A stretch of DNA of 64,000 bases. Origin: Pardosa pseudoannulata. Lineage: Eukaryota > Arthropoda > Arachnida > Araneae > Lycosidae. Where the stretch lies: the NCBI GenBank assembly GCA_032207245.1, contig CM063510.1:52255993-52319992 (forward strand), given 5' to 3'. The stretch's first letter is position 1; the number at the start of each line of letters is the position of its first letter. Position numbers and translations under genes: made by a program. Below, piece by piece: positions 48,830-59,472 of this stretch. The notes beneath the pieces are model-generated. The model made no database searches and was not told the DNA's origin. It saw only the letters and a program-made list of their open reading frames with translations.

Positions 48830-49752
48830 ACTAGCATATAGCCCGTCATATGATGGAATCAGTAAAACTTTTAATATTGCAGAATTGTAAAGTATCCTAT
48901 AAGGCAGGTAAAAAAATGGTTTGTTTTTTGGCCGAGAATTATCTGGTACATGCTCAATAATTTGTTTATTTTTACTGACCGCATGTTAATTGCCAACTTT
49001 AACTTATCTTGTCATGTTATGTGACAGGATGAAGAGCAGTGGTTTTAATATTGACAGTGATTATTTGGCGGTATATATGAATGATGTCCAATATTTAGCG
49101 AATCGATTGCAAATCATGTGGTTATGTATAAAAAACACACACACACAAACGAACAAACTTCTTAACTTTCAAAGATATATAACTTATGCGATAGATATTT
49201 ATTAGTCCGTGAAATAGACTCCTAGACTTTTATGAAAAGAATTTGTTGTTAATACCGGTGATAAAATTTTCATTGCAACAAAAAATAATCGACGATTAAA
49301 TTTAAAATTAGCACAGATGTACATAATCTATTATTTAATACAAATGTAAAAGAAAATTATTTACGTCATATCTAAGTTCAGTGACAAAACGTATGAAAAT
49401 AATGTAGACGATACTTAAATAATTTAAAGCAAGAAATGATTAAAGGAGGGGTTAAAGGAATGACGTCATAATATTAGAAAAAAATAATGTTACTTTTACC
49501 TATTTATTATGTGATAAATTGATAAATTGAATGTTCTGCTCTTAAGCGGGGACAACAGAGCTTGAAATAATAGCATTAAACACTCGAAAAGGGGCGAAGG
49601 GGTGGATTTCGAACGTTTTCGAACTCGCTTTGAATTTTGCTAACCGTAACTCATCCAAAATACCATATGGATGCATCTATCCATTCCAGGTACAACAGCT
49701 TCATAAATTCGCGGGTAAATGGACAGAAAACTTAGCCTATTATTATAAATGG
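48830..49752 (+). mobile_element. Element F, copy 2 (internal segment unmatched)
   Basis: Matches copy 1 at both ends. The left part (48830-48965) has 'actagcatatagcccgtcatatgatgg' and 'aaaaaatggtttgttttttggc'. The right part (about 49240-49750) has 'ttaataccggtgataaaattttcattgcaac', 'gacgtcataat', 'ggatttcgaacg', 'ggatgcatctatccattccaggtac' and 'tattattata'. The ~270 bp in between do not align with copy 1, so one copy carries a replacement or both carry independent indels. It continues the palindromic start in a mutated form. Confidence 0.6.
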
Positions 49753-50019
49753 GATGACACCATTTTCACTAAAATTGAGGAAATTACTATTTATATAACA
49801 ACATATATACATCGGAAATTAAACTTGTTTTGTCGTAATTCCTGAGGGTCACCTCAGCGGATTTCTCCCTTTTTTAGCAGTTGGCCTTTCTCACCTTAGT
49901 TGTCACGTGACCCCCTGTCAAGGTCGACAAGATCGCTTTTGAGGGTCATAGGGTGAAAGAAAGAGCAGCACTGATGTAAACTTGTAACCTAGCCTCTAAC
50001 TGTGTGTAATGTGGCGTTG
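49753..50019. other. Unassigned GC-richer spacer
   Basis: 'gagggtcacctcagcgg', 'gttgtcacgtgaccccctgtcaaggtcgac' and 'ttttgagggtcatagggtg' form a short block with several 'gggtca/tgaccc' motifs in both orientations. Possibly another transposon remnant. Confidence 0.25.
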
Positions 50020-50574
50020 TTAACACATTGTGTGCGGGTACATTTGGCAGCGGAATTGTTTTCAGTGTCAATTTAGTTCTTCAGTTAGATCTCAATAGAT
50101 CAAAAATTATTTACTTTTTAACCAACTTTTCGTATTTTATATTCAAATATATAAACAAATATATAAATAAAAATATATAAATAACAACCATAAGATTTTT
50201 GTAAACAAAAAATATATTTTTAGTGGATAAATTTATAATAGTATCGTAAAAATGAAAAATCAAATAGAAATAATAGTATATAATTTTAATTTTTTTCTCT
50301 TTCTGTGGTTCCGCATCGACTGGTGCAAAAACTAGTTTTTATTTGTCTAAATGTTTTCAGACTCTATGTAGTTCACCAGAGCATTCGGCTTCGTTTTCCT
50401 GTATATACCGTTATTTTTGTATCCATAAACAAACCATGTTGTTGCACTAACCCTTACTAGTACGTGATCCTCGCTCAAGTATCAATCGTCAGAAAACGTA
50501 CTAGTACGTGTACCGCTCCCAAGTATCAATCGTCAAAAAACGTACTAGTACGTGCCCCGCATACAATGTGTTAA
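50020..50574. mobile_element. TTAA-flanked MITE 3
   Basis: A 547-bp element (50024-50570) between TTAA at 50020-50023 and 50571-50574. Its inverted ends are CACATTGTGTGCGGG (left) and CACATTGTATGCGGG read inward from the right, 14 of 15 matching. Near the right end a ~45-bp module is tandemly repeated: 'aagtatcaatcgtca' followed by the perfect 14-bp palindrome ACGTACTAGTACGT, occurring twice plus a partial copy (about 50456-50554). Non-coding. The repeated palindrome is a plausible transposase-binding site. Confidence 0.88.
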
Positions 50575-51056
50575 TAAAGGTTGTCTGCTGGAATTGATTT
50601 TTCGTGTTCATTTCTTCATACAGTCCACTATGATTTCCTGAGTTACGGCGCTCCAAAACTTGAAATTGAATTTTTATTAACCCTTTGACCCCGTGACAAC
50701 ATGATTTTTAGAGAATTAGCTAAGAGTGGGACGCTGGGAGAGGGAATTAGAAATTTAAAAGTATATTTCTTAGTTAAATTCGTATCATTTTATTTAAGAA
50801 AAGTATTTAAAAAAATAAGAAAATAAATGTTACAATTCAAATCCTTATTGTCAAATTTTCTGCTGGTCGAAGCCATAACGATATTTTTATAATGTCCACA
50901 AAGTTCTTTTTATACGAGAATGAAAATATAAATAAAAATAACTTACAATACTTCCGTGGAAATAAACAAATTATACAATTTGCAAGAATCACCCATAAAT
51001 ATTGTGCGCTTGTACCAATTTGGAAACTGTATTATTCTGAACATACAGATATAAAG

Positions 51057-51912
51057 TACATTTATTCCTCGTTTTTCGCGGTTCATGGAGACCAGAACCT
51101 TCCGCGAAAGCTGAAAAACCGCGAAGTAGGGTTTGCCCCTAGGAATTTTCGTGTATGCGTGTACACGAATGTTTTAAATATGTAAACAGTATTTATACTT
51201 TACACAGTTAAGACAAAAATTTCAACAGTATACGTATTTACTTAAACGTGTTAGTGCCAATTAACAAGATTAATTAGAAAACTTTATAGAGTAATAAACA
51301 TTAATCAACATTGCTTTCTTAGGCAAAGTGTCTTGTTGGTGGCGGAGGAGAGGTTCTCACTTGACTGTTAGAAGTTTTAGGCTTACTCGGAGATTCTTCT
51401 GCTGGAAACGCTGACGATAGAGCCAGGGGGCTTTACCTTGGAGAGAAACATAGTGATAGGAAGTTGTCTTTGTTTTTTCTTTTCTTCAAAATTCGTCTGT
51501 ATAAGGACATAACCCGCCAACGCAATTTCTGAACTCGACAGCTCAAACCTTGTTGTCGTCAATGTCTTGTGCAAATTCTTGCCATGTTGCGCAATTGTTA
51601 CAGATTCTCCATGGCAAGGCCACGCTTTTCTGTTTATTCTTCGCCTTCCTCTTCATTTTCTTCCTCACTTGCAGACATTGTCATCTCAAGAGCCCGTGGT
51701 ATGTACTCTATCTGAGTCAACTCATCTCTTTGTTTGATATGCAGGGATCTGTCTCTGAGACACAATAACATGAAACAACGCTCCTTTAAACAATGTGGCT
51801 GCCGACGTGTTTAAATTTTTTTCTATTTTATATTTTGATAAATATTTTGGAAAAAACCGCGAAGCACTGAAGCCGAAAAACATGAAGCGTGAAGTGGCGA
51901 GGGATCACTGTA
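51057..51912. mobile_element. Tigger/pogo-like DNA transposon, internally deleted
   Basis: 852 bp flanked by TA (51057-51058 and 51911-51912). The right end, read inward, is CAGTGATCCCTCGCCACTTC with further 'gcttcgcggttttt'. The left end is CATTTATTCCTCGTTTTTCG followed by 'cgcggttcatgg' and 'aaaaaccgcgaag'. 'CAGT..CCCTCG' ends with TA duplication and 'ttcgcgg' motifs are typical of Tigger-type elements. A remnant of the transposase 3' end lies inside on the minus strand. Confidence 0.75.
51350..51790 (-). pseudogene. Remnant of Tigger/pogo-type transposase C-terminus
   Basis: On the minus strand an acidic stretch 'SASEEENEEEGEE' ends at a stop (about 51640). It is followed in a shifted frame by 'HKTLTTTRFELSSSEIALAG' and then 'FEEKKKQRQLPITMFLSKV' and 'PP' (51574-51383). 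An acidic cluster followed by a 'EKKKQ....I..FL.KV.PP' tail is how many jerky/Tigger transposases end, as I recall the family. The catalytic DDE core and DNA-binding domain are missing, so this is a deletion derivative. The intact frame at 51383-51574 covers only this tail. Confidence 0.6.
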
Positions 51913-52090
51913 TACCATAATACTATTTCTTATAAATACACATGCGGAATAAAAGAACAACAGATCGTATTAGTTCATGCATGAGCCAGGAGTGCAATCG
52001 CGTTCCTGGCATATTCGGCTAGTGTATTGTGAAGCGCAATCGCGCTACTTGCACTCCAAGGGGTAAATGCCACTTAAGAGATTGCATAAT

Positions 52091-52712
52091 TTAACCCTCT
52101 AAGTGGTTCGCACGTACAATTCCGCCAAACCGATGATGTCTTCAAAGCGGTTGTCACGTACAATTTTCGACCTCCAAATGTTCCGAAAATGGATGTAATG
52201 TACATTTCTGCCAGTATTTCCCCCTATGGAGTTTTGAGGTAGGAGGGTCAGGTCGATTGTTTAGGAACTGCTCACCTACTCTCTGAGGCACAAAGACGCT
52301 GATAGCTTTTCATGGCTTTTTTTCTATTTCGAAGTATTTCGTTTGCGGTAACAGATGTATCTCTAATTGTACCACTTAAATAGCTTCGATGACTTTCGTA
52401 AAAAAGGTAGAAATCATTCTCTTAAAGAATATGTTTATTTGTACTTTTAGAACCCATTATTTCTTATGGGATGATCTTCGAGACTTGAGGAGCTTTATGT
52501 GTATTAAAAATTAACAATCTATAATGTCTATTTATATATCTATTTATAACCAGAAGTAAACGGACAATAACGAGGGTGGGTTTCCCGTATTATAATCTAG
52601 TCGACAAAAGGTGAAGTAAAAAATCATAGAACACTTTGGTCACTGACACAATGAAGCTTTAGCGTATTTTTGGAGACATTTTTTCCTCGGTGTGTACCAC
52701 TCGGAGGGTTAA
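52091..52712. mobile_element. TTAA-flanked MITE 2, copy 2
   Basis: A 614-bp element (52095-52708) between TTAA at 52091-52094 and 52709-52712. Ends CCCTCTAAGTGG and CCCTCCGAGTGG (read inward) match each other at 10 of 12 positions. It is collinear with 16650-17283 over its whole length: 'tgtaatgtacat', 'aggtcgattgttta', 'acaaagacgctgatag', 'aattaacaatctataat', 'ataacgagggtgggtttcccgtatt'. 'Cacgtacaatt' occurs twice near the left end (52110 and 52146). Confidence 0.92.
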
Positions 52713-52814
52713 GCTACTACATAACACAGATAATAATAAAGTTATAATGATGGCTTCAGTATTATAATGAAATCATTCCACATATTTAATGCAGACTACT
52801 GATTGTGCATTAAA
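52713..52814. other. AT-rich spacer
   Basis: Short AT-rich gap with no feature. Confidence 0.4.
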
Positions 52815-53315
52815 TATTTTAAATTTATTCATAAAATAATAAAGCTTTTCCAGCAGTAGGCATCCTAAAATATTCATTCATATAAAATTTTTACAGAAAA
52901 ATTATAAAAATTAATATAAAAAATTATCTCATATCTAAAAATTTTATCTTCAAAAATGAAAATGATAAGAAAATAATATAAATTCTCCAAGATGAAAACG
53001 AAGTTAAACATTGTTAAAGAATTGTAAATTCCTGGCCAGTCTTATTATTCAACACATATAAAATTCTAAAAAATATTTGAAAAACTTTTTTTAGAGATAA
53101 ATTTCAGAAATTATTATTTTCAGCTAGATAAATAAAACGTCCCACGTCGAGTTGAGAAACATGAACTCTTTTTGGCAAAACCCCAAATAGCTGTTGAAAG
53201 AGGATTCTATGACTGATTATGCAGGAGGTAATAATTTTTGAGGTATTTGTTGAAATTATGAAAAGATAACTCGCAAAAAGTTTTATATACTGGGGAAAAA
53301 ATTGCATAAATTAAC
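52815..53315. repeat. Segmental duplicate H, copy 1
   Basis: Direct match to 56390-56935: 'gcatcctaaaatat', 'tatcttcaaaaatgaaaa' type, 'ttgaaaaactttttttagagataaa', 'agataaataaaa', 'gagttgagaaac', 'tgttgaaagaggattctatgactgattatg' and 'ttgcataaatta'. The minus-strand frame at 53104-53307 is not preserved as an open frame in the other copy, so coding is unlikely. Confidence 0.7.
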
Positions 53316-53429
53316 AGTTATGCAAATTCTGGATATTTGGATTCTAAATGTTTAAAATACGTAAATATAAATTTCCTGATATTTACTTTCTGTTTGGAAA
53401 ACCCTTTGTGAGAAAAAAGTGACAAACAG

Positions 53430-53700
53430 ATTATTACCAGATGTTTAAGCAACGGTTACGCAAATAGATATTGCGAATTGGTGGTCTTTGAACTCTGACA
53501 CTATTTTCCATGATACATATTTTCTATGGATTAAGTCCGGTGAGTTAGGTGGCCATTAACTGGAATTCAGCATCATGTTCTTGGAACCACTCCAACACAA
53601 TTTTAGCCTTGTGACACGGGCCGTTGTCCTGTTGAGAAATCGCTTAGATCCGCAGACGTTTAAATCACACACAGAAGTAAGTGAAAGAATGATTTTTCAG
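53430..53700 (-). pseudogene. Tc1/mariner-superfamily transposase remnant
   Basis: On the minus strand from about 53643: 'QQDNGPCHKAKIVLEWFQEH', then 'AEFQLM' and, after a short degraded stretch, 'LTGLNP' and 'SVRVQRPPIRNIYLRNRC' (to ~53450). The 'QDNGPCH' holds the second catalytic aspartate. Following 'NP' a 1-base shift exposes 'IENM', which would carry the third catalytic residue as in 'SPDLNPIE' of this family. At least two frameshifts and stops make it non-functional. It is a different lineage from the copy at 10262-11200. The upstream part (53650-53760) also seems related but is unreadable. Confidence 0.72.
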
Positions 53701-53760
53701 ACTCTCCATCAGCAGTTAAATACCACTTCCACCTGATCACGTGCCTTCCTCGTCATCCAG

Positions 53761-53819
53761 GTAAGTTCATTGCAAAATGTAGAGGTGGTCATAATGATTT
53801 GACTCTTGAGTGTAATAAC
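53761..53819. other. Unassigned spacer
   Basis: Short stretch between the transposase remnant and element E. No feature. Confidence 0.3.
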
Positions 53820-54135
53820 CTAATACAACAATATCATTATCTATATCAACTGTCATGAATTCCCTGCATCTCACATTCCTTTGAATTTCACAAATCCTTT
53901 ACAGTATCCGAGAAAGAGCAACAAATGAAGCGAAACTGACTACTTTTCGCGGGAAATGATGTCTATCTATTGGGAAAATGGCTAATTATTTATTATGGAG
54001 TGGATGATCCAATTTCCAGCTTAGCGAAATTAAAATACAGTTATTTCTCTAGCCCGAATGCAGGTCGGGCTTTCTATATTTGGCGCATTTGCGCTGCCCG
54101 AACTGAGTTAGAGATTCACAGGCAAGGGCACAGAT
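53820..54135 (-). mobile_element. Element E, copy 2
   Basis: The reverse complement of 20930-21230. Near its outer end the palindrome AGCCCGA..TCGGGCT (54051-54071) and 'ggcgcatttgcgctgcccgaactgag' are better preserved than in copy 1. The outer terminus reads CCCTTGCCTGTGAATC (complement of about 54113-54128) and matches the far end of copy 1, giving the inferred inverted-repeat ends. The TTAA is not preserved here, and the inner part beyond 53820 is missing. Confidence 0.6.
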
Positions 54136-54640
54136 GTAAATCTTAAAGTATTTTTAGAATTTCCATGTGTTCTCAAAAGAAGTTTTCATTTTAGCAAATG
54201 TAAAGCTACTCTAAAAGGAATCTTCAAAATTTTATTATTATCTAAGAATTTGTCATTTGCATCAATTTTAATATTTTTCAAGTGAATCCCATATACTTTA
54301 CCTTTCCGGTTGGTACATTAAAAATGACAAATTACTTTAGAGTACTGTAATCATATACGATACCAAATTTAAAAAAAATTACTACCAGTTTTTATTTTTA
54401 TACAAATGACATCCTATGATATTTTAATAACAGCAGATTACTTAAAAGTATTGGTTCTAACATAAAAAAGTTATTTATAATTTTTATTTTTTTATTCTCT
54501 GCTATCCATCATAATTTTTCAGATATTCATCCTTAAATTCAGAGGAAATTAATTCGACTTAAACATTAGAATTACCAGGGCCACTCTATTTCCTCAGCGA
54601 AAAATGTCGATCCTTTAGATTGCATGAGTATATGTATGTA
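54136..54640. other. AT-rich non-coding spacer
   Basis: AT-rich DNA with no supported feature. Confidence 0.4.
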
Positions 54641-54854
54641 TGTACACACTTGTCCATACAAACTCATATACACAGATCAATCAATCAATCAATCCATCTA
54701 TCTATCTATCTGTGTGTGTGTGTGTTACAGTTTTTTTCTAGTATCGTATGCTAACTGTTAAACAAATCAAGTAACAATATGTAACTTATGAAAAGGTATA
54801 ATGTGTGTGTAATCGGTGTTTTTATATGTGTATATATACCTCTCTCTCGCTCGT

Positions 54855-54920
<66 letters not shown>

Positions 54921-54925
54921 CGTTT
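54641..54925. repeat. Cluster of ATCA, CTAT, TG, TC and TA microsatellites
   Basis: (ATCA)n at about 54676-54693, (CTAT)n at 54696-54711, (TG)n at 54711-54726, a CTCTCTCG tract at about 54840 and (TA)n from about 54858 to 54918. Confidence 0.95.
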
Positions 54926-54929
54926 AATA

Positions 54930-55262
54930 TGTCCCGTCACAAAGGAAATAGATTCCACATTGGATCGGGTGCAGTAGCAAGTATAAATGCAGTAGAAAGA
55001 ACACAATGACTTTGAGATGAAGAAATATGGAGTTTATTTTCATCTCTCACGGAGTTCTACAATGAAAAACCCGTGCATCTCAATTTATAGGTGTATGAGC
55101 CAATCAATTGCTAGTCATTCTTAATTGCTAGTCACAGGGAGACTCCTGTGAAGGGGTTTAAACGTCACTAGTTATTTGAAGCATTTATGCAAGAAATTCT
55201 TTGGTGTTTTCAAGGTAGCCAAGTTGAAAGAATGAACAAATATAGTCACCGAATTATATAAG
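54930..55262 (-). mobile_element. LTR-like block (possible solo LTR)
   Basis: On the minus strand: 'gattggctcatacacctataaattgagatgc' with a TATA-like box (about 55092), 'atgaaaataaactcc' with a poly(A)-like signal (about 55040), then ~110 bp ending 'ccaatgtggaatctatttcctttgtgacgggaca' at about 54934. This U3-R-U5-like order and CA end suit a solo LTR. The TG start and target duplication could not be fixed. No internal retroelement genes are nearby. Confidence 0.45.
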
Positions 55263-55387
55263 ACAAGGATAGAATCACCGAAAATTATTTTAATTCATAT
55301 ATTTACATTTATTCACATTTTAATTCATATTTTAATTCACATTTATTACGTTTGCTTATTTTAAGGGTAAAATATTATATCCACAGA
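55263..55387. other. AT-rich spacer
   Basis: 'tttaattcatatttacatttattcacattttaattcatatttt' is a short imperfect repeat. No other feature. Confidence 0.4.
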
Positions 55388-55413
55388 TCCACACACACAC
55401 ATATGTATGTATG

Positions 55414-55492
<79 letters not shown>
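55388..55492. repeat. (CA)n (TATG)n (TA)n microsatellite
   Basis: Short CA and TATG tracts followed by a ~70-bp TA run. Confidence 0.96.
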
Positions 55493-55493
<1 letters not shown>

Positions 55494-55611
55494 GATAATG
55501 GATTTTAAAAAATATACATGACTTATAGTCTAAATTACTCCATCAGGCTTTGTTCTTTTCAAGGTTTAGTGTAAAATAAAACTAATATGCAATACAACAT
55601 GCAGGGATTTT

Positions 55612-56395
55612 ATAATTATTATTTAACTTTGCTTTCAAAATACGTTCATAGGTTACAAGAAATGTAAGATAATTAAAATATTTGTACATTTAAGAATGCA
55701 CCACTTACTTCAATCTACATTTAGATGCATTGAAAATTAGTGATTAATTATCACTAAGTACTTTGTATAAGATATATTTTTCTTGTAAACATGACATCAT
55801 GTAGACAGGTAACCTTTCTGCCTAAACCACTGAGTTTGAGAGGAATTTAGCCGTTACATATTTTAACTACGCTCAACAAATTATTTCAAAATACGTTGAT
55901 AGTTTACAAGAAAGGTAAGATTATTAAATTATTTGTACATTTAAGAATGCACCACTTACTTCACAGTACATTTAGATGCATTGAAAATTAGGGATTAATT
56001 ATCACTAAATACTTTGTATAAGATCTTATATTTTTCTTGTAAACATGACATCATATAGACAGGTAACTTTTCTGCCTAAATTACTGAGTTTGAAAAGAAT
56101 TTAGCCTTTACATATTTTATCCACGCTCAATAAATAATTTCAAAATACGTTGATAGTTTACAAGAAAGGTAAGATTATTAAAATATTTATACAATTAAGA
56201 ATGCAACACTTACTTAAAAGTACATTTAGATGCATTGAAAATTAGTGATTAATTATCACTAAGTACTTTGTACAAGATTTTTTTTTCTTGTAAATATGAC
56301 AACATGTAGACAGGTAACCTTTCTGCCTAAACCACTGAGTTAGAAAAGAATTTAGCTTTTACATATTGTATCCACGCTCAACAAATTATTTTATT
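55612..56395. repeat. Tandem array of ~245-bp units, three copies
   Basis: 'ttagatgcattgaaaatta' starts at 55731, 55972 and 56225 (241 and 253 bp apart). Units share 'tcaaaatacgttgatagtttacaagaaag', 'tttaagaatgcaccacttactt', 'gacaggtaac.tttctgcctaaa' and 'acgctcaacaaattattt'. It borders segmental duplicate H, copy 2. Confidence 0.92.
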
Positions 56396-56935
56396 GGAAT
56401 TTTTAAACTTATTCAGAAAATGGAAATAGTTTGAAAAATAGGTATCCTAAAATATGTATTTAATATTTTTGCAACTAGAATTGTTGTGCATAAAACGCAC
56501 GGTAATTTAATAAATGCAGAAAAATTCTAAATATTAAAAATAACCTCTTTCTTATATCTTAAACTTTTATCTTACAAAATAAAACTGACAAAAGAAATTC
56601 CAAGAGACGGAAAAGAAAGAGGAAAAAATTGTCAAAAAGTTATAACTTCCTTTTAGAAGTCTTATATTTTGACTCATAAAATGAAAAATTGTTTGAAAAA
56701 CTTTTTTTGGAGATAAATTCAGAAATTATTGTTTTTAGCAAGATAAATAAAATTTCCCGTTGAGTTGAGAAACAAACTCTTATTTTTCTCCTGGCAAAAA
56801 CCCAAATATCTGTTGAAAGATGATTCGATAACTGATTATGTATGCGGTAATAATTTTTTTAGGTATTTGGGATATAGGAAAAAACCAGCATTCGAAAGTT
56901 TTATGTTCTAAAAATATGTCTGCATAAATTAAAAT
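56390..56935. repeat. Segmental duplicate H, copy 2
   Basis: Direct repeat of 52815-53315, 3.6 kb away, with many substitutions and small indels. Its right end merges into the first (divergent) unit of the 234-bp array. Confidence 0.7.
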
Positions 56936-59472
56936 GCTCCGCAGTTTCTATCAGAGCTTTTCAATCCTATATTTAAATAAGTATATATAAATTTTCATAT
57001 ATTTCTCTAGTTTTATGGAGATTCCTTAATAAAACATGAAAACAAATATGCTATATACAATATAAGGAATTTAAAATAATACCTTTATTTTGGTTTAACA
57101 AATTAAAACTTGAGATACGGAACTAATTTAAAATTTTCATTAATAAATATTTGTCTGCATAAATTAAAATGTTCCAGAGTTTCTATCAGAGCTTTTCCAT
57201 CCTATATTTAAATACGTATATATTAATTTTTAAATGTTTCCCTAGTTTTATGGAGACTCCTTGATAAAACATGAAAGAAATATGCTATATATAATATAAG
57301 GAATTTGAAATTACATCTGTACTTTGGTTTAAAAAAATAAAAAGTAAGATACGGACGTAATTTAAAATTATCCTTAATAAATATTTGTCTGCATAAATTA
57401 AAATGTTCCAGAGTTTCTATCAGAGCTTTTCCATCCTATATTTAAATACGTATATATTAATTTTTAAATGTTTCCCTAGTTTTATGGAGACTCCTTGATA
57501 AAACATGAAAGAAATATGCTATATACAATATAAGGAATTTGAAATTACATCTGTACTTTGGTTTAAAAAAATAAAAGTTAAGATACGGACGTAATTTAAA
57601 ATTATCCTTAATAAATATTTGTCTGCATAAATTAAAATGTTCCAGAGTTTCTATCAGAGCTTTTCCATCCTATATTTAAATACGTATATATAAATTTTTA
57701 AATGCTTCTCTAGTTTCATGGAGATTCCTTGATAAAATATGAATGAAATATTCTATATACAATATAAGGAATTTGAAATTACATCTGTACTTTGGTTTAA
57801 AAAAATAAAAAGTAAGATACGGACGTAATTTAAAATTATCCTTAATAAATATTTGTCTGCATAAATTAAAATGTTCCAGAGTTTCTATCAGAGCTTTTCC
57901 ATCCTATATTTAAATACGCATATATAAATTTTCAAATATTTCTCTAGTTTTATGGGGATTCCTTAATAAAACATGAAAGATATGTGTTATATACAATATA
58001 AGAAATTTGAAATTATATCTGTATTTTGGTTTAACAAATTAAAAGTTGAGATGCGAAAGTAATTTAAAATTATCCTTAATAAATATTTGTCTGCATAAAT
58101 TAAAATGTTCCAGAGTTTCTATCAGAGCTTTATCATCCTATATTTAAATGCGTTTATATAAATTTTTAAATACTTCCCTAGTTTTATGGAGATTTCTTGA
58201 TAAAACATGAAAGATATGTGTTATATACAATATAAGGAATTTGAAATAACATCTGTATTTTGGTTTAACAAATTAAATGTTGATATACGGATGTAATTTA
58301 AAGTTATCCTTAATAAATATTTTTTTGCATAAATTAAAATGTTCCAGAGTTTCTATCAGAGTTTTTCCATCCTATATTTAAATACGTATATATAAATTTT
58401 TAAATACTTCCCTAGTTTTATGGAGATTTCTTGATAAAACATGAAAGATATGTGTTATATACAATATAAGAAATTTGAATTTATATCTGTATTTTGGTTT
58501 AACAAATTAAAAGTTGAGATGCGAAAGTAATTTAAAATTATCCTTAATAAATATTTGTCTGCATAAATTAAAATGTTCCAGAGTTTCTATCAGAGCTTTT
58601 CCATCCTATATTTAAATACATATATATAAATTTTTAAATGTTTCCCTAGTTTTATGGAGATTCTTTGATATAACACGAAAGAAATATGCTATCTACAATA
58701 TAAGGAATTTAAAATTGCATCTGTATTTTGGTTTAAAAAATTAAAAGTTGAGATACGGAAGTAATTTAAAATTATCCTTAATAAATATTTGTCTGAATAA
58801 ATGAAAATGTTCCAGAGTTTCTATCAGTGCTTTTTCATCCTATATTTAAATGCGTATAAATATTTTTTTTAATTTTTCCCTAGTTTCATGGAGATTCCTT
58901 GATAAAATATGAATGAAATATTCTATATACAATATAAGGAATTTGAAATTATATCTGTTTTAAAAATTAACAGTTGAGATAAGGAAGTAATTTAAAATTT
59001 TACTTAATAAATATTTGTCTGCATAAATTAAAATGTTCCAGAGTTTCTATCAGAGCTTTTCCATCCTATATTTAAATGCGTATAAATAATTTTTTTTAAT
59101 TTTTCCCTAGTTTAATGGAGATTCCTTGATAAAACACGAAAGAAATATGCTATATACAATATAAGGAATTTAAAATTACATCTGTATTTTGGTTTAAAAA
59201 ATTAAAAGTTGGGATACGGAAGTAATTTAAAATTATTCTTAATAATTATTTGTCTGCATAAATTAAATTGTTCCAGAGTTTCTATCAGAGTTTTTATATA
59301 TTATAATTAAATTTGTATATATAAATTTTTAAATGTTTCCCTAGTTTTATGGAGATTCCTTGATAAAACATGAAAGAAATGTGCTATGTACAATATAAGG
59401 AATTTGAAATTATATCTGTATTTTGTTTTATCAAATTAAAAGTTGAGATACGGAAGTAATTTAAATTTATGA
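56900..59472. repeat. Tandem array of 234-bp units, about eleven copies
   Basis: 'gttccagagtttctatcag' or its variant begins at 56937, 57171, 57405, 57639, 57873, 58107, 58341, 58575, 58809, 59035 and 59270: eight successive periods of exactly 234 bp, then 226 and 235. Units share 'gtctgcataaattaaaatg', 'ttttccatcctatatttaaat', 'tatacaatataaggaattt' and 'gtaatttaaaattatccttaataa'. The units starting 57171 and 57405 differ at only about two sites by eye. The array stops at a TTAA where element 6 begins. Confidence 0.96.

Larger units (their letters stand above)
50677..52067. mobile_element. Probable TTAA-type element 4, hosting a Tigger-like insertion
   Basis: The left end reads TTAA then CCCTTTGACCCC (50677-50692). 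The right end reads inward as TTTA then CCCCTTGGAGTGCAAG (52067-52048), so one TTAA would be mutated. Palindromic modules near the right end, 'ggagtgcaatcgcg' (51989-52002) and 'cgcgctacttgcactcc' (52041-52057), parallel those in the other TTAA elements. Removing the Tigger-like insert (51059-51910) leaves ~530 bp, the same size class as its neighbours. The end match is weak, so this is a hypothesis. Confidence 0.4.

Noticed and set aside
53104..53307. Minus-strand 67-codon frame as a conserved exon
   Set aside because: The duplicate at 56390-56935 does not keep the frame, and substitutions and indels are not codon-like.
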